This document shows positions 1 through 8,293 of a DNA stretch of 64,000 nucleotides, in pieces; position 1 is the first letter of the stretch, and every line of letters starts with the position of its first letter. The stretch is taken from NCBI RefSeq assembly GCF_000423085.1, contig NZ_AUHH01000007.1, positions 62,001 to 126,000 on the forward strand. Direction: 5' to 3'. The notes under the pieces were generated by a model. It saw only the letters and a program-made list of their open reading frames with translations. It ran no database searches and was not told where the DNA came from. The DNA is from Granulicoccus phenolivorans DSM 17626 = NBRC 107789 = JCM 15570. GTDB lineage: Bacteria; Actinomycetota; Actinomycetes; Propionibacteriales; Propionibacteriaceae. The translations under genes and the position numbers were made by a program.

Positions 1-56
1 CGGCCCGCTGCGACGAGGTGCATCTGGTGGTCGCGGGGCGGGTGTTGCAGCTGTGA
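1..56 (+). CDS. cobU: 3' end of cobU-like adenosylcobinamide kinase/guanylyltransferase (partial)
   Basis: Only the last 17 codons and the TGA (54-56) are in the window, reading ...CDEVHLVVAGRVLQL. This resembles the usual C-terminus of CobU/CobP, the bifunctional enzyme that phosphorylates and GMP-activates adenosylcobinamide in cobalamin biosynthesis. Its TGA overlaps the ATG of the next gene, cobD (TGATG), so the two are translationally coupled. The identity rests on this short tail plus context and needs the upstream sequence to confirm. Confidence 0.6.
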   Translation, partial: ARCDEVHLVVAGRVLQL

Positions 57-1036
57 TGGGCTGGGCCGACGGCGGCGGCCTCGTCTTCGGCTGGCTGCTG
101 GACGAGGGAATCGGCGATCCGAAGCAGAATCACCCGGTCGGCGGGTACGGCAACGCGGTTGCGGCGCTGGAGCGCCACACCTACGCCGACTCCCGGGCCG
201 CCGGCCTCGCCCACCTGGCCCTGGCGGTGCTGCCGGTGACCGGGCTGGGCTGGCTGTTGCAGCGGGTGAGCCGGGACCGGCCGATCACCCGGTTGGTGCT
301 GACCACCCTCGCCACCTGGACGGTGCTCGGCGGGCGCTCCCTGCAGCGCGAGGGCGAGGCGGTGGCCGCCCTGCTGGCGGCCCACGATCTGCCCGAGGCG
401 CGCAAGCGGATCCGCAGCCTGGTCGGCCGCGATCCGGAGTCGCTGGATGCCGAGGGGCTGGCCCGCGCCGCGGTGGAGTCGGTTGCCGAGAACACCTCCG
501 ACGCGGTCGTGGCGCCACTGTTCTGGGGGGCGCTGTTCGGCATCCCGGGGTTGCTGACCTATCGCGCGATCAACACCCTGGACGCCATGATCGGGCACCA
601 CAACGAGCGCTACGAGCGGTTCGGCTGGGCCGCGGCCCGGCTGGACGACCTGGTCAACTGGGCGCCGGCCCGGCTGGCCGCGCTGCTCACCGTGCCGGCC
701 ACCTTCTTCAACGGGGGCAATGCCGCGGCGGTGTGGCCGGTGGTCCGCCGGGATGCCGGCAAGCACCCCAGCCCGAACGCGGGTCGGATAGAGGCTGCCT
801 TCGCCGGGGGCCTGGGCGTACGCCTGGGCGGGTCGAACAGCTACGGCGGCCGGTGGGAGGACCGCGGGACCCTCGGCGACGGTCCCGCGCCGACCCCCGA
901 CGATCTGCCGCGCACCACGATGCTGTCCGCGCTGGTCGGCGGATTCGCCGCGATGAGCCTGGGGCACCTGGCCCGGGTCCGATCCAACCTGACCCGTCGT
1001 GCCGTTCGGCCGAAAAGTGTCCGACCGCCCGCATAA
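56..1036 (+). CDS. cobD: Adenosylcobinamide-phosphate synthase CobD/CbiB
   Basis: 326-residue integral membrane protein of the CobD/CbiB family. It joins the aminopropanol (phosphate) side chain to adenosylcobyric acid in the late aerobic/anaerobic cobalamin pathway. The family-typical core is visible: DPKQNHPVGGYG near the N-terminus, RAAVESVAENTSDAVVAPLFWG in the middle, YRAINTLDAMIGH, and the KHPSPNAGRIEAAFAGGLGVRLGG block towards the C-terminus. The ATG at 56 overlaps the cobU stop; an in-frame GTG at 53 is the alternative. The last codons and the TAA lie inside a short duplicated motif (aaagtgtcc, see findings). No terminator is obvious before the next gene. Confidence 0.92.
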   Translation: MGWADGGGLVFGWLLDEGIGDPKQNHPVGGYGNAVAALERHTYADSRAAGLAHLALAVLPVTGLGWLLQRVSRDRPITRLVLTTLATWTVLGGRSLQREGEAVAALLAAHDLPEARKRIRSLVGRDPESLDAEGLARAAVESVAENTSDAVVAPLFWGALFGIPGLLTYRAINTLDAMIGHHNERYERFGWAAARLDDLVNWAPARLAALLTVPATFFNGGNAAAVWPVVRRDAGKHPSPNAGRIEAAFAGGLGVRLGGSNSYGGRWEDRGTLGDGPAPTPDDLPRTTMLSALVGGFAAMSLGHLARVRSNLTRRAVRPKSVRPPA

Positions 1037-1121
1037 AGTGTCCAGCAACAGACGTGGTCCGGCCGTGGGTGCCCTCCCGCGTCCGGCCCAGGCCCGCGAC
1101 GACCCGATGAGAGAATGAAGC

Positions 1122-1814
1122 ATGCACATCCTGGTGGTTGATGACGACCAAGCCGTTCGTGATTCCCTCGCCCGTACGCTGCAGTACAACGGTTACGAAG
1201 TCTCCACGGCCGTCGACGGGGTGGAGGCGCTGGCCCGGCTGTCGGCGTCCCGCCCGGATGCGGTGATCATGGATGTGATGATGCCCCGGCTGGATGGGCT
1301 GGAGACCACACGGATGCTGCGCTCCACCGGGAACGACGTGCCGATTCTGGTGCTGACCGCGCGCGATGCGGTCGGGGACCGGGTGGACGGCCTGGACGCC
1401 GGCGGCGACGACTATATGGCCAAGCCGTTCGCGATCGACGAGTTGCTGGCCCGCTTGCGCGCCCTGGTCCGTCGCTCGGGCAGCGGCGCGAACGGTGAAC
1501 ACGACGACAGCACGCTGACCTTTGCCGACCTGTCGATGAACATCGCCACCCGCGACGTGGTGCGCGCCGGTCGCAAGATCAGCCTGACCCGCACCGAGTT
1601 CGCCCTGCTCAAGGCCTTCCTGCAGAATCCGCGCAAGGTGTTGGAGGACTCCTGGTTGCTCAAGGAGGTGTGGGGCTTCGACTTCCCGACCTCGCGCAAT
1701 TCGCTGGAGGTCTATGTGGGCTACCTGCGCAAGAAGCTCGAGGCGCAGGGTGAATCCCGGCTGATCTGGACGGTGCGCCGGGTCGGGTACGCCATGCGCG
1801 AGACCCAGCCGTGA
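1122..1814 (+). CDS. OmpR-family response regulator (MprA-like)
   Basis: 230 residues. The N-terminal receiver domain has the acidic pocket D7-D9, phosphoacceptor D51 (VIMDVMMP), T79 and K101 (YMAKPF). The C-terminal winged helix (about 130-228) is of the OmpR/PhoB class, with the LTRTEFALL and VGYLRKKLE segments. It is followed 4 nt later by a sensor kinase, forming a two-component operon. Sequence style is closest to actinobacterial MprA/TcsR envelope-stress regulators, but the signal and targets cannot be read from this window. The start is the ATG at 1122, preceded by a purine-rich stretch (gagagaatgaag). Confidence 0.9.
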   Translation: MHILVVDDDQAVRDSLARTLQYNGYEVSTAVDGVEALARLSASRPDAVIMDVMMPRLDGLETTRMLRSTGNDVPILVLTARDAVGDRVDGLDAGGDDYMAKPFAIDELLARLRALVRRSGSGANGEHDDSTLTFADLSMNIATRDVVRAGRKISLTRTEFALLKAFLQNPRKVLEDSWLLKEVWGFDFPTSRNSLEVYVGYLRKKLEAQGESRLIWTVRRVGYAMRETQP

Positions 1815-1818
1815 TGCG

Positions 1819-3276
1819 GTGAGGCTCCCGAGGTTCCGCTTCCGGGCCCCCTCCCTCGCCCGCCGGATCACCCTGCTGACCGCCATCGCGGTGGCGGTGT
1901 CGGCGATCCTCAGCGGTGTCGCCGGGTACTTCAACGCGCAGTCCTCGCTGTACGCCCAACTCGACCAGGAACTGCTCGGCACCGCCGTGGCCACCGCCGA
2001 CGCCGTGGCCGGGGACGTGACGAACCTCGCCGGCGTCGATCTGCAGTCGCTGCATTCCACCGAGACGATCCTGGTGCTGCTGAAAGCCGACGGGACCCGG
2101 ATCCGCCCGCCGCAGCAGAAGACGCTCGAGCTGGGCCCCACCGAACTGGCGGTGGCCCGGCTGCAGCACGGCTCCTCCACCCGGACCGGGACTGCCTCCG
2201 ACGGGCAGTCCTATCGGGTGGTCGCGGTGCCGCTGACCGCGGACAACGGCGGACAGTACGCCCTGGTGATCGGCCGACCGCTCGCCCCCACCCTCGGCCT
2301 GCTCGATTCGCTGCGCAACGTGCTGATCGTGGTGGGCCTGGCCGGCGTCCTGCTGTCGACCGCGCTCGGCCGCTGGGTGGCGAACCAGTCGCTGCGTCCG
2401 GTGCGCCAGCTCTCCGACGCGGTCACCCGGATCGCCAAGACCGACGTGCTCGACCCGATCGAGGTGCACGGCAACGACGAACTTTCCCAGCTGTCGGTCT
2501 CGTTCAACTCGATGCTGGCCTCGCTGGCCTCCAGTCGCGCCCGGCAGAACCGGCTGATCGCCGATGCCGGGCACGAGTTGCGCACCCCGCTGACCAGCCT
2601 GCGTACCAACATCGAACTGCTGGTCGCCGATGAGAAGGCGAACATGCTGCCCGAGGGGGCGCGCGGGGAGATCCTGCGGGACGTGTCCGCCCAGTTGCGG
2701 GAGTTCACCAGCCTGATCAACGACCTGGTGCAGCTGTCCCGCGGCGAGTACGCCCACCCGGCCAAGGAACTGCTCGACCTGCGGGTGCCGATCAACAGCG
2801 CGCTGGAGCGGGCGCGGCTGCGCGGTCCGCAGCTGCACTTCCAGGTGACGCTGGAACCCTGGTGGCTCTACGGCGAGCACGACGGGCTGGAGCGGGCGAT
2901 TACCAACCTGCTGGACAATGCGGTGAAGTTCTCCCCCGCCGGCGGCACCATCACCGTCACCCTGCACGAGGCGCACCTGGTCATCTCCGATCAGGGGCCG
3001 GGGATCGCCGAGGAGGACCTTCCGCACATCTTCGACCGGTTCTATCGCTCGGATCGGTCGCGGAACACCCCCGGCACCGGTCTCGGGCTGTCCATCGTCG
3101 CGCAGACGGTGGCCCGACACGAGGGGTGGGTCCGGGCGGCCCGGGCCGAGGGCAATGGCGAGGAGGACGGCGGCGCGGAGTTCACCGTCTTCCTGCCCGG
3201 CTGGGCCAGCGAGGAGCTCGCCCGCGCGGCGGCCGAGCCCGCCGGAACCGGCCACGAGGAGCCGACCGGCCGCTGA
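1819..3276 (+). CDS. HAMP-containing sensor histidine kinase (MprB-like)
   Basis: 485-residue membrane kinase, partner of the preceding regulator. It has a first membrane segment at about residues 15-37, an extracytoplasmic sensor region to about 160, a second membrane segment at about 165-188, then HAMP. The dimerisation/H-box is ADAGHELRTPLTSL with phospho-accepting H252. The ATPase domain shows the N box (NLLDNAVKFSP), G1 (SDQGPGI), F (FDRFYRSDRS) and G2 (GTGLGLSI) motifs. Start is GTG 1819; an ATG at 1814 runs straight into a stop. The stop lies 45 nt from the convergent glycosylase gene. Confidence 0.9.
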   Translation: MRLPRFRFRAPSLARRITLLTAIAVAVSAILSGVAGYFNAQSSLYAQLDQELLGTAVATADAVAGDVTNLAGVDLQSLHSTETILVLLKADGTRIRPPQQKTLELGPTELAVARLQHGSSTRTGTASDGQSYRVVAVPLTADNGGQYALVIGRPLAPTLGLLDSLRNVLIVVGLAGVLLSTALGRWVANQSLRPVRQLSDAVTRIAKTDVLDPIEVHGNDELSQLSVSFNSMLASLASSRARQNRLIADAGHELRTPLTSLRTNIELLVADEKANMLPEGARGEILRDVSAQLREFTSLINDLVQLSRGEYAHPAKELLDLRVPINSALERARLRGPQLHFQVTLEPWWLYGEHDGLERAITNLLDNAVKFSPAGGTITVTLHEAHLVISDQGPGIAEEDLPHIFDRFYRSDRSRNTPGTGLGLSIVAQTVARHEGWVRAARAEGNGEEDGGAEFTVFLPGWASEELARAAAEPAGTGHEEPTGR

Positions 3277-3321
3277 GGCCCGGCCGCCGGATCGGGCTCC
3301 GAGTCCCGGGGCCGACGCGGG

Positions 3322-4236
3322 TCAGTGCGGCAGATGGGTCGGCAGCGTACGCCGTGGCCCGTGGCGCGGTGGCAATCCGATCCGCAGGCAGAGCGCCTGG
3401 ATCCGCAGCCGGTGCCCGTAGTAGGGCGCCAGCAGTTCCCGGCAGGCGTCGTTGTCCAGCACCTCGCCGGTCAGCGCCAGGGTGATCGCCCCGGGGACGT
3501 GATAGTCGCCGTCGCTCCACGCGTCGGGATCGCCGTGGGCCCGCTGGCGTACCTCGGCCGAGGTCCACGGCCCGACTCCGGGCAGCGACTGCAGCGCCTG
3601 ATCGGCCTGCGGTCCCGAGCGGGTCAGCGTACGCTCCAGCGCGTCGGCCCGGCGCGCCCCGGCCAGCAGCGCCACGGTCCGGGAGCGATCCACCCCGGCC
3701 CGGATGAACGCCCAACTCGGCAGGGCGGCCCACTGCTCCCCGCTCAGCGGCAGCCGCATCCCGGCCGCCGGATGCCCCCGGTCCCCGCTGCTCGCGGGGC
3801 CGGGCGCGGGCTCGCCGTGCCGCAGCAGCAACGTCCGATACGAGGCGTACGCCTCCTGCCCGGTCACCTTCTGCTCCAGACACGCCGGGGCGTACGCCTC
3901 CAGGACCGCGCGGGTCCGGCCGATCCGGGGTACGCCGAACTGCCGCAGCGCCGCGGCGATCACCTCGTGGTGGGGTTCGAAACCGCTGGGGTCGTCCTCG
4001 GCACCGAGCAGGGCAGGGACCGCGGTCAGTGCCCAGTCCGCACCCGGGCCCCACGCCCGCACCACGACCTCGGCACCCCCGGCGATCTCCAGCAACACCG
4101 GCCCCTCGGGAGTACGGCTGGCCCGCCACCACACGTCGCCGACGCGGCGTACGCTGGGATCTCCGGCTCCGCGCCGCAGCGGCCCGAGGAAGGGTCCCAG
4201 CGGCTGGGCCGGAAGTTGACGCGATTTTGGCCCCAC
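3322..4236 (-). CDS. HhH-GPD family DNA glycosylase (3-methyladenine glycosylase/AlkA-like)
   Basis: 304 residues. The C-terminal half carries the helix-hairpin-helix LQSLPGVGPWTSAEV followed by the Gly/Pro-Asp loop region (GDPDAWSDGDYHVPG), the signature of the HhH-GPD superfamily of base-excision glycosylases, which remove damaged (often alkylated) bases. The acidic residues after the hairpin fit the catalytic Asp position. The N-terminal half is variable and resembles AlkA-type proteins only loosely, so the substrate is uncertain. Start is GTG 4236 with a TANNNT box 7 nt upstream (TACTCT, minus strand), suggesting leaderless translation. Divergent from the YibE/F gene. Confidence 0.8.
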   Translation of the reverse strand: MGPKSRQLPAQPLGPFLGPLRRGAGDPSVRRVGDVWWRASRTPEGPVLLEIAGGAEVVVRAWGPGADWALTAVPALLGAEDDPSGFEPHHEVIAAALRQFGVPRIGRTRAVLEAYAPACLEQKVTGQEAYASYRTLLLRHGEPAPGPASSGDRGHPAAGMRLPLSGEQWAALPSWAFIRAGVDRSRTVALLAGARRADALERTLTRSGPQADQALQSLPGVGPWTSAEVRQRAHGDPDAWSDGDYHVPGAITLALTGEVLDNDACRELLAPYYGHRLRIQALCLRIGLPPRHGPRRTLPTHLPH

Positions 4237-4243
4237 GGCGCCG

Positions 4244-4249
4244 AGAGTA
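4244..4249 (-). promoter_or_regulatory. -10 box for leaderless glycosylase mRNA
   Basis: TACTCT on the minus strand ends 7 nt before the GTG at 4236, which puts the expected transcription start at the start codon. Confidence 0.5.
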
Positions 4250-4261
4250 CGCTGTGATCCT

Positions 4262-4280
4262 GGTTTCGGACCCCGAAACC
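4262..4280. promoter_or_regulatory. 8-bp perfect inverted repeat in divergent promoter region
   Basis: GGTTTCGG acc CCGAAACC lies between the glycosylase -10 box (4244-4249) and the leader ORF of yibE/F, where the glycosylase -35 region would be. It could be an operator for a local regulator; no regulator is identified. Confidence 0.4.
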
Positions 4281-4331
4281 CGCCGCCCGGGCATCGGGGA
4301 CGCGCTGGAGGAGAGGTAGATTCACCGAATC

Positions 4332-4406
4332 ATGAAGTTCCATACCGCAACGCCCTGCACTGCGCCGCGCTGTCGGCGTGGCCTCGGGCTCCGGGGCAAG
4401 GAGTGA
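4332..4406 (+). CDS. Candidate 24-residue leader peptide upstream of yibE/F
   Basis: An ATG at 4332 opens a 24-codon frame (MKFHTATPCTAPRCRRGLGLRGKE) whose last codons AAG GAG TGA form the ribosome-binding site of the next gene. The GTG start of yibE/F follows 2 nt after the stop. A TAGATT -10-like box (4317-4322) sits 9 nt before the ATG, so the ORF would be at the very 5' end of the mRNA. Arg makes up 5 of the 24 residues and there are two Cys. Translational coupling or attenuation is inferred; no homolog is recognised. Confidence 0.4.
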   Translation: MKFHTATPCTAPRCRRGLGLRGKE

Positions 4407-4408
4407 TC

Positions 4409-5707
4409 GTGGCGCATTCTCATTCCCATGTGGCTCCGCCACCGCTGACCCCCGAAGCCAAGGCACAGCAACGCCGCGCGCTGCGCATCATGCTGCTCAC
4501 CCTGATCCCGCTGGCGGTGTGGACCATCGGCGGACTGATCATGCTGTGGCCGACCAATACCGCCGCGCACGTGAAGTCGGACATTTCCACCTACTCCGTG
4601 GCGGGGCTGCAGATCCCCACCGGTCGCATCGTCGAGGCGCAGCCGATCCCCTGTGACGGGCTGACCGGCAGCACCCAGGCCGGCGGCGCGGACCAGCAGC
4701 AGACCTGTGGCAAGGTCAAGGTGCTGATGCTGGACGGCCCCGAGGCCGGTCAGGAGATCCCCGAGATCACGATGACCGCTCCGGTCTACTCCTCCGGGGT
4801 GCAGATCGGCCAGAACATCAAGCTCTTCCGGGTGCCGATGGAGGGCGCCCCTCCGGCGTACCAATTCGCGGAGTTCGAGCGCACCGCTCCCCTGATCGTG
4901 TTCGCGATCATCTTCGCCGCGGTGGTGATCCTGGTCGCCCAACCCCGGCGCGGGATCGCCGCCCTGCTCGGGCTGGTCTTCTCGCTGTTGATGATGGCGT
5001 ACTTCATCTTCCCCGCGCTGATCTCGGGTTCCAACCCGATCATGGTCGGCCTGATCGGATGTTCGGCGATCATGTTCGTGGTGCTGTACGCCACCCACGG
5101 CTTCTCCGCGAGAACCACAGCAGCGCTCCTGGGCACCTTGTTCGGGTTGTTGATAGTCGCTGTGCTCGGGTACGTCGCGGTCAGTTGGGCCCACCTGACC
5201 GGAGTGGCCGCCGAGGATGACGTGCAGTTGGCCGCCTCCGCGCCGGACATGAAGATGACCTCGGTGGTGTTGTGCGGCATGATCATCGCCGGTCTCGGCG
5301 TGCTGAACGACGTGACCATCACCCAGGCCTCCGCGGTGTGGGAGATCGCCGGCGGCGGGGAGACCCGCACCTCGGTGCTGTTCCGCCGGGGCATGCGGAT
5401 CGGGCGCGATCACATCGCCTCGACGGTGTACACGATCGTGTTCGCGTACGCCGGCACCGCCCTGGCCACCCTGCTGATGCTCTCGGTCTACAACCGGCCG
5501 ATGCTGGAGACGATCCAGACCGAGATGTTCGCCACCGAGATCCTCAGTTCCCTGGTCGGCGCGATCGGCCTGGTGCTGGCGGTCCCGCTGACCACGGCGA
5601 TCTCCGCGGCGGTGGTCGGCGCCAGCCAGCGCAATCGGGGCGAGATCTCGCTGCGTACCGATGGGGGCGGCGGCGGACTGCGCGGCGACGCCCTGGTCGA
5701 CCGCTGA
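4409..5707 (+). CDS. YibE/F family membrane protein
   Basis: 432-residue polytopic membrane protein. After a His-rich N-terminus (AHSHSH) and a first membrane segment (about 30-48), there is a roughly 100-residue extracytoplasmic domain. About seven further hydrophobic helices follow, with the family-typical runs GLGVLNDVTITQASAVWEI and GRDHIASTVYTIVFAYAG. YibE/F proteins are widespread in Gram-positives and their function is unknown. GTG 4409 was chosen because AAGGAG (4398-4403) is 5 nt upstream; GTG 4403 would lie inside that site. A leader ORF precedes it and a strong hairpin follows. Confidence 0.85.
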   Translation: MAHSHSHVAPPPLTPEAKAQQRRALRIMLLTLIPLAVWTIGGLIMLWPTNTAAHVKSDISTYSVAGLQIPTGRIVEAQPIPCDGLTGSTQAGGADQQQTCGKVKVLMLDGPEAGQEIPEITMTAPVYSSGVQIGQNIKLFRVPMEGAPPAYQFAEFERTAPLIVFAIIFAAVVILVAQPRRGIAALLGLVFSLLMMAYFIFPALISGSNPIMVGLIGCSAIMFVVLYATHGFSARTTAALLGTLFGLLIVAVLGYVAVSWAHLTGVAAEDDVQLAASAPDMKMTSVVLCGMIIAGLGVLNDVTITQASAVWEIAGGGETRTSVLFRRGMRIGRDHIASTVYTIVFAYAGTALATLLMLSVYNRPMLETIQTEMFATEILSSLVGAIGLVLAVPLTTAISAAVVGASQRNRGEISLRTDGGGGGLRGDALVDR

Positions 5708-5727
5708 CCCGGGCCCCGTCCCGACTG

Positions 5728-5774
5728 AACGCGCCGGTCCCCGGCACCGCGATGGTGCCGGGGACCGGTGCGTT
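5728..5774. terminator. Very long hairpin terminator between convergent genes
   Basis: Two 21-nt arms (5728-5748 and 5754-5774) pair with a single G-T wobble around a 5-nt loop (gcgat). There is no U-tract on either side. It separates yibE/F (+) from the nuclease gene (-) and can serve both. Confidence 0.8.
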
Positions 5775-5785
5775 CGGTGCGGGGG

Positions 5786-7030
5786 TCAGCCCCAGATGGC
5801 CCCGGCGTACTCCGGGTGATCGATGAACGGGTTGCGATTGCCCTGGATCTGCTGGATCCGGTCGTTGCGGCGCTGCTCGAACGCGTCCGGCGGGTCCTGC
5901 AGGTGCCACTGCAGCAGCACCGACTTCCGGCCGTGCAGCGGGCGGGTGCCCGAGGAGGTGGTCTCGGCCAGCTCCAGGTCCGGGCCGTCGGAGCCGTCGT
6001 AGCGGACGTCCATGTACATCAGCATCCGGGCCACATCGCCCTTGACCGCGTCGCGCGGCTCGAAGGAGTCGGCGTCGGTGTAGTTGCCGGGCGCCTCGGC
6101 GACCGGTGCGCCACCGTTGTCGAAGTCCTTGTTCGATCGGATCGAGTTCACCGTGACGTTGGCCGGTCGCAGGTGGTGGATGTCGGTCCCGGCCCCGGCG
6201 GTGGTCCCGAAGTCGCCGTGGGACTTGGCCCACACGTGCTCCCGGTTCCATTGGGTCTCCCCGCCGCCGTTGTCGCTCTTGGCCTGTGACTTCCCGGTGT
6301 AGAGCAGGATCACGTTGGCGGTGTTGCGCGGATCCTCGTCGGTCTGCTTCAGCGCGTCCCAGACCGCGGTGTAGGACAGGCGCCGGTTGTCGTCGATGAT
6401 GTCGTGCAGGGTCAGTTTCAGCGCCTGCCCGGTCTTGCCCGCCGCGGCGGCGTAGTAGCCGGTCGACGGAGTGCCGGAGGTCGGGCTGGGCGAGCTGGTC
6501 GGGCTGGGCGAGCTGGTCGGGCTGGGCGAACTCGTCGGGCTGGGGCTGGGGGTCGCGGTGACCCGGGTGATGGCGCTGGGGTCCTTCAGCCCGGGATGGG
6601 AGAAGTACGCCGCCAGGGTGCCGGTGACCTCCAGTTGCGTACCGCGCAGCCCCGGATTGCTCCGCAACCCGTACGTGCTGCGGAACTGGCTGGGGATCTG
6701 GACGTACAGCATGCGCGAGGGGGCCGTCTCGGTCGGGCTGTCGGCCAGCGCGAGGGCGTAGTCGGAGGGGTAGTTGGAGGTGACCACGGTGTTGGTCGCG
6801 GTGGGCTGCCCGACGACATAGCCGCGGACGGTGGCGGTCCCGGAGTTCGCGGAGATCGCCTGGGCGACGGAGCTGGCCGTCGCGGCGTGGGCCTGACCGA
6901 GGCCGAGGCCGGCCAGGGTGAGCACGGTGGCCAGAACCAGTGCGAGCGCCGCGCGGACGCCGGTGCGCGGCCGGTCCCCGGTGGATGAGGTGGGGGCGGT
7001 ACCCGAGGAGGTTCGGGAGGACTGGGACAT
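5786..7030 (-). CDS. Secreted endonuclease I family nuclease with N-terminal OB-like domain
   Basis: 414 residues. A signal peptide lies at about residues 25-52 (VRAALALVLATVLTLAG..., ending AHA). An OB-fold-like domain of the YhcR/DUF6359 kind (about 55-155) is followed by a low-complexity linker of four SPSPTS-type repeats (18-bp repeats near 6480-6550). The C-terminal endonuclease I domain has the beta-beta-alpha metal motif NREHVWAKSHG and the DIHHLRP...NSIRSNKDFD segment. Likely an extracellular non-specific DNase/RNase for nutrient scavenging. ATG 7030 was chosen because AGGA lies 6-9 nt upstream and it gives a standard signal peptide. Confidence 0.86.
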   Translation of the reverse strand: MSQSSRTSSGTAPTSSTGDRPRTGVRAALALVLATVLTLAGLGLGQAHAATASSVAQAISANSGTATVRGYVVGQPTATNTVVTSNYPSDYALALADSPTETAPSRMLYVQIPSQFRSTYGLRSNPGLRGTQLEVTGTLAAYFSHPGLKDPSAITRVTATPSPSPTSSPSPTSSPSPTSSPSPTSGTPSTGYYAAAAGKTGQALKLTLHDIIDDNRRLSYTAVWDALKQTDEDPRNTANVILLYTGKSQAKSDNGGGETQWNREHVWAKSHGDFGTTAGAGTDIHHLRPANVTVNSIRSNKDFDNGGAPVAEAPGNYTDADSFEPRDAVKGDVARMLMYMDVRYDGSDGPDLELAETTSSGTRPLHGRKSVLLQWHLQDPPDAFEQRRNDRIQQIQGNRNPFIDHPEYAGAIWG

Positions 7031-7148
7031 GGGGGTTCCTGAGGTAGCAGGGGTGGGCGGCTTCACCCTTGCGGCGCCACTGCGTTCCCGCCAAGAGCGG
7101 CTGCGGCGGAAGCTTCCCCCTGGCCGACGGCGTACTCCCGGACGCAGG

Positions 7149-7157
7149 TTATCCACA
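7149..7157 (+). promoter_or_regulatory. Perfect consensus DnaA box
   Basis: TTATCCACA matches the consensus DnaA-binding 9-mer exactly. It is followed by ggttttcccacag (a weaker box-like copy at 7161-7169) and then by TACACCTGTGTA, a 12-bp palindrome (7183-7194). All lie in the intergenic region upstream of the secreted nuclease gene. Whether DnaA binds here is untested. Confidence 0.5.
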
Positions 7158-7240
7158 GGTTTTCCCACAGACTCGGGATAACTACACCTGTGTAAGTAGC
7201 AGGATGCGACAGGCAGGTAACCGGTCCATGAACGCGCGGG

Positions 7241-7265
7241 GCGCGGATGCGCGATCCGTCCGCGC
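7241..7265 (-). terminator. Possible hairpin after sortase gene
   Basis: GCGCGGA (7241-7247) pairs with TCCGCGC (7259-7265) around an 11-nt loop, just past the sortase stop codon. There is no U-tract and only 7 bp, so this is a modest call. Confidence 0.35.
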
Positions 7266-7270
7266 GGCGC

Positions 7271-8293
7271 TCAGGCCCGGGCGACGTAATCGGCGTACAT
7301 GATCACCCGGGACTCGTACTCCCCGGTGCTCTTGTTGCGGTCCCAGCAGGTCATGATTGCCAGCTGCGGCCGGCCGGACTTGTTGTGGTAGATCCCGGAT
7401 CGGGGGTCGTAGTCGGCCACCCGGAACTTGATCATGTCGCGGAACCGATAACAGGCGACCTGGCCACCGTCGCCGACCACGCGGATCACATCCCCGGACC
7501 GGATCCCGGTACGCAGGTCGTTGCCGAGCGCGGCGCCACTGGCCCAGGAGTGGATGTTGATGATGACGTTGCCCTGGCCGCTGCCCGGCCGGGGCGACTT
7601 GTTGTACCAGGCCGCGGAGTACATCTGATTCAGCGGCGGAGCGCCCGGGGCCCCGGTGGAATCCTCACCGACCGGCCGCAACGGGACGTCCACGCCCATC
7701 CGGGAGAGCTGGAACCGGGTCACCCCGGTGAAGGATCCGCCGCTGCTGACGCAGCGCCCGCCCTCGTTGGCCGATTGACCTGACCCGGTGGTGCCCGACC
7801 CGGTGGTGCCCGACCCGGTCGTGCCGCTCTTGCCGGCCTCCTGCTGTCCGGCGCCTTGCTGACCGGCGCCTTGCTGACCGGCGCCTTGCTGACCGGCGCC
7901 CTGCTGACCGGCGCCCTGCCGGTCGGCTCCCGGCTGCCCGGAGTCCCCCGTACCCGGTCCGGCCTCTGCGGCCGGTTGCGGTGTGGCGGGCGGCTCGTTC
8001 GCCGGGACCGGGTCGGGTTCGGGAACCTGCAGCGTCGGCATGGTGGCCGCGGGCTCGGGTGCCCCGTCCCCGTCGGTACTCGGCGCGGCCGGGGACGCCG
8101 GATCGGCCGGCCACGCCGGCGCGGCGCTGACCTGCTCACTGCTGCGCGCCGGCCAGAAGATCGCGCCGAAGATGGCCAGCGGGGACAGCAGCAACAGCAC
8201 CGCGAGGATCAGGATCGGCGTGCTCGGCCGGGTGCGCCGGCCCAGGGGTCTCCCGAGAAGCTGACGCGTAGGTCTCCTGAGATGCTGGCCCAT
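7271..8293 (-). CDS. Class E/F-type sortase with long low-complexity stalk
   Basis: 340-residue membrane-anchored transpeptidase. An N-terminal hydrophobic segment (about 25-46) is followed by a Pro/Ala-rich region and two tandem repeats, about five GAGQQ units and three GTTGS units, acting as an extracytoplasmic stalk. The C-terminal sortase domain (about 200-340) has the catalytic His in IINIHSWAS, the Cys in AIMTCWD and the Arg in ESRVIMYA. Sortases of this size and motif style in actinobacteria are class E/F and attach proteins to the wall. ATG 8293 has AGGAG 5 nt upstream; an upstream in-frame start would add a Cys-rich stretch unlike the family. Confidence 0.83.
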   Translation of the reverse strand: MGQHLRRPTRQLLGRPLGRRTRPSTPILILAVLLLLSPLAIFGAIFWPARSSEQVSAAPAWPADPASPAAPSTDGDGAPEPAATMPTLQVPEPDPVPANEPPATPQPAAEAGPGTGDSGQPGADRQGAGQQGAGQQGAGQQGAGQQGAGQQEAGKSGTTGSGTTGSGTTGSGQSANEGGRCVSSGGSFTGVTRFQLSRMGVDVPLRPVGEDSTGAPGAPPLNQMYSAAWYNKSPRPGSGQGNVIINIHSWASGAALGNDLRTGIRSGDVIRVVGDGGQVACYRFRDMIKFRVADYDPRSGIYHNKSGRPQLAIMTCWDRNKSTGEYESRVIMYADYVARA

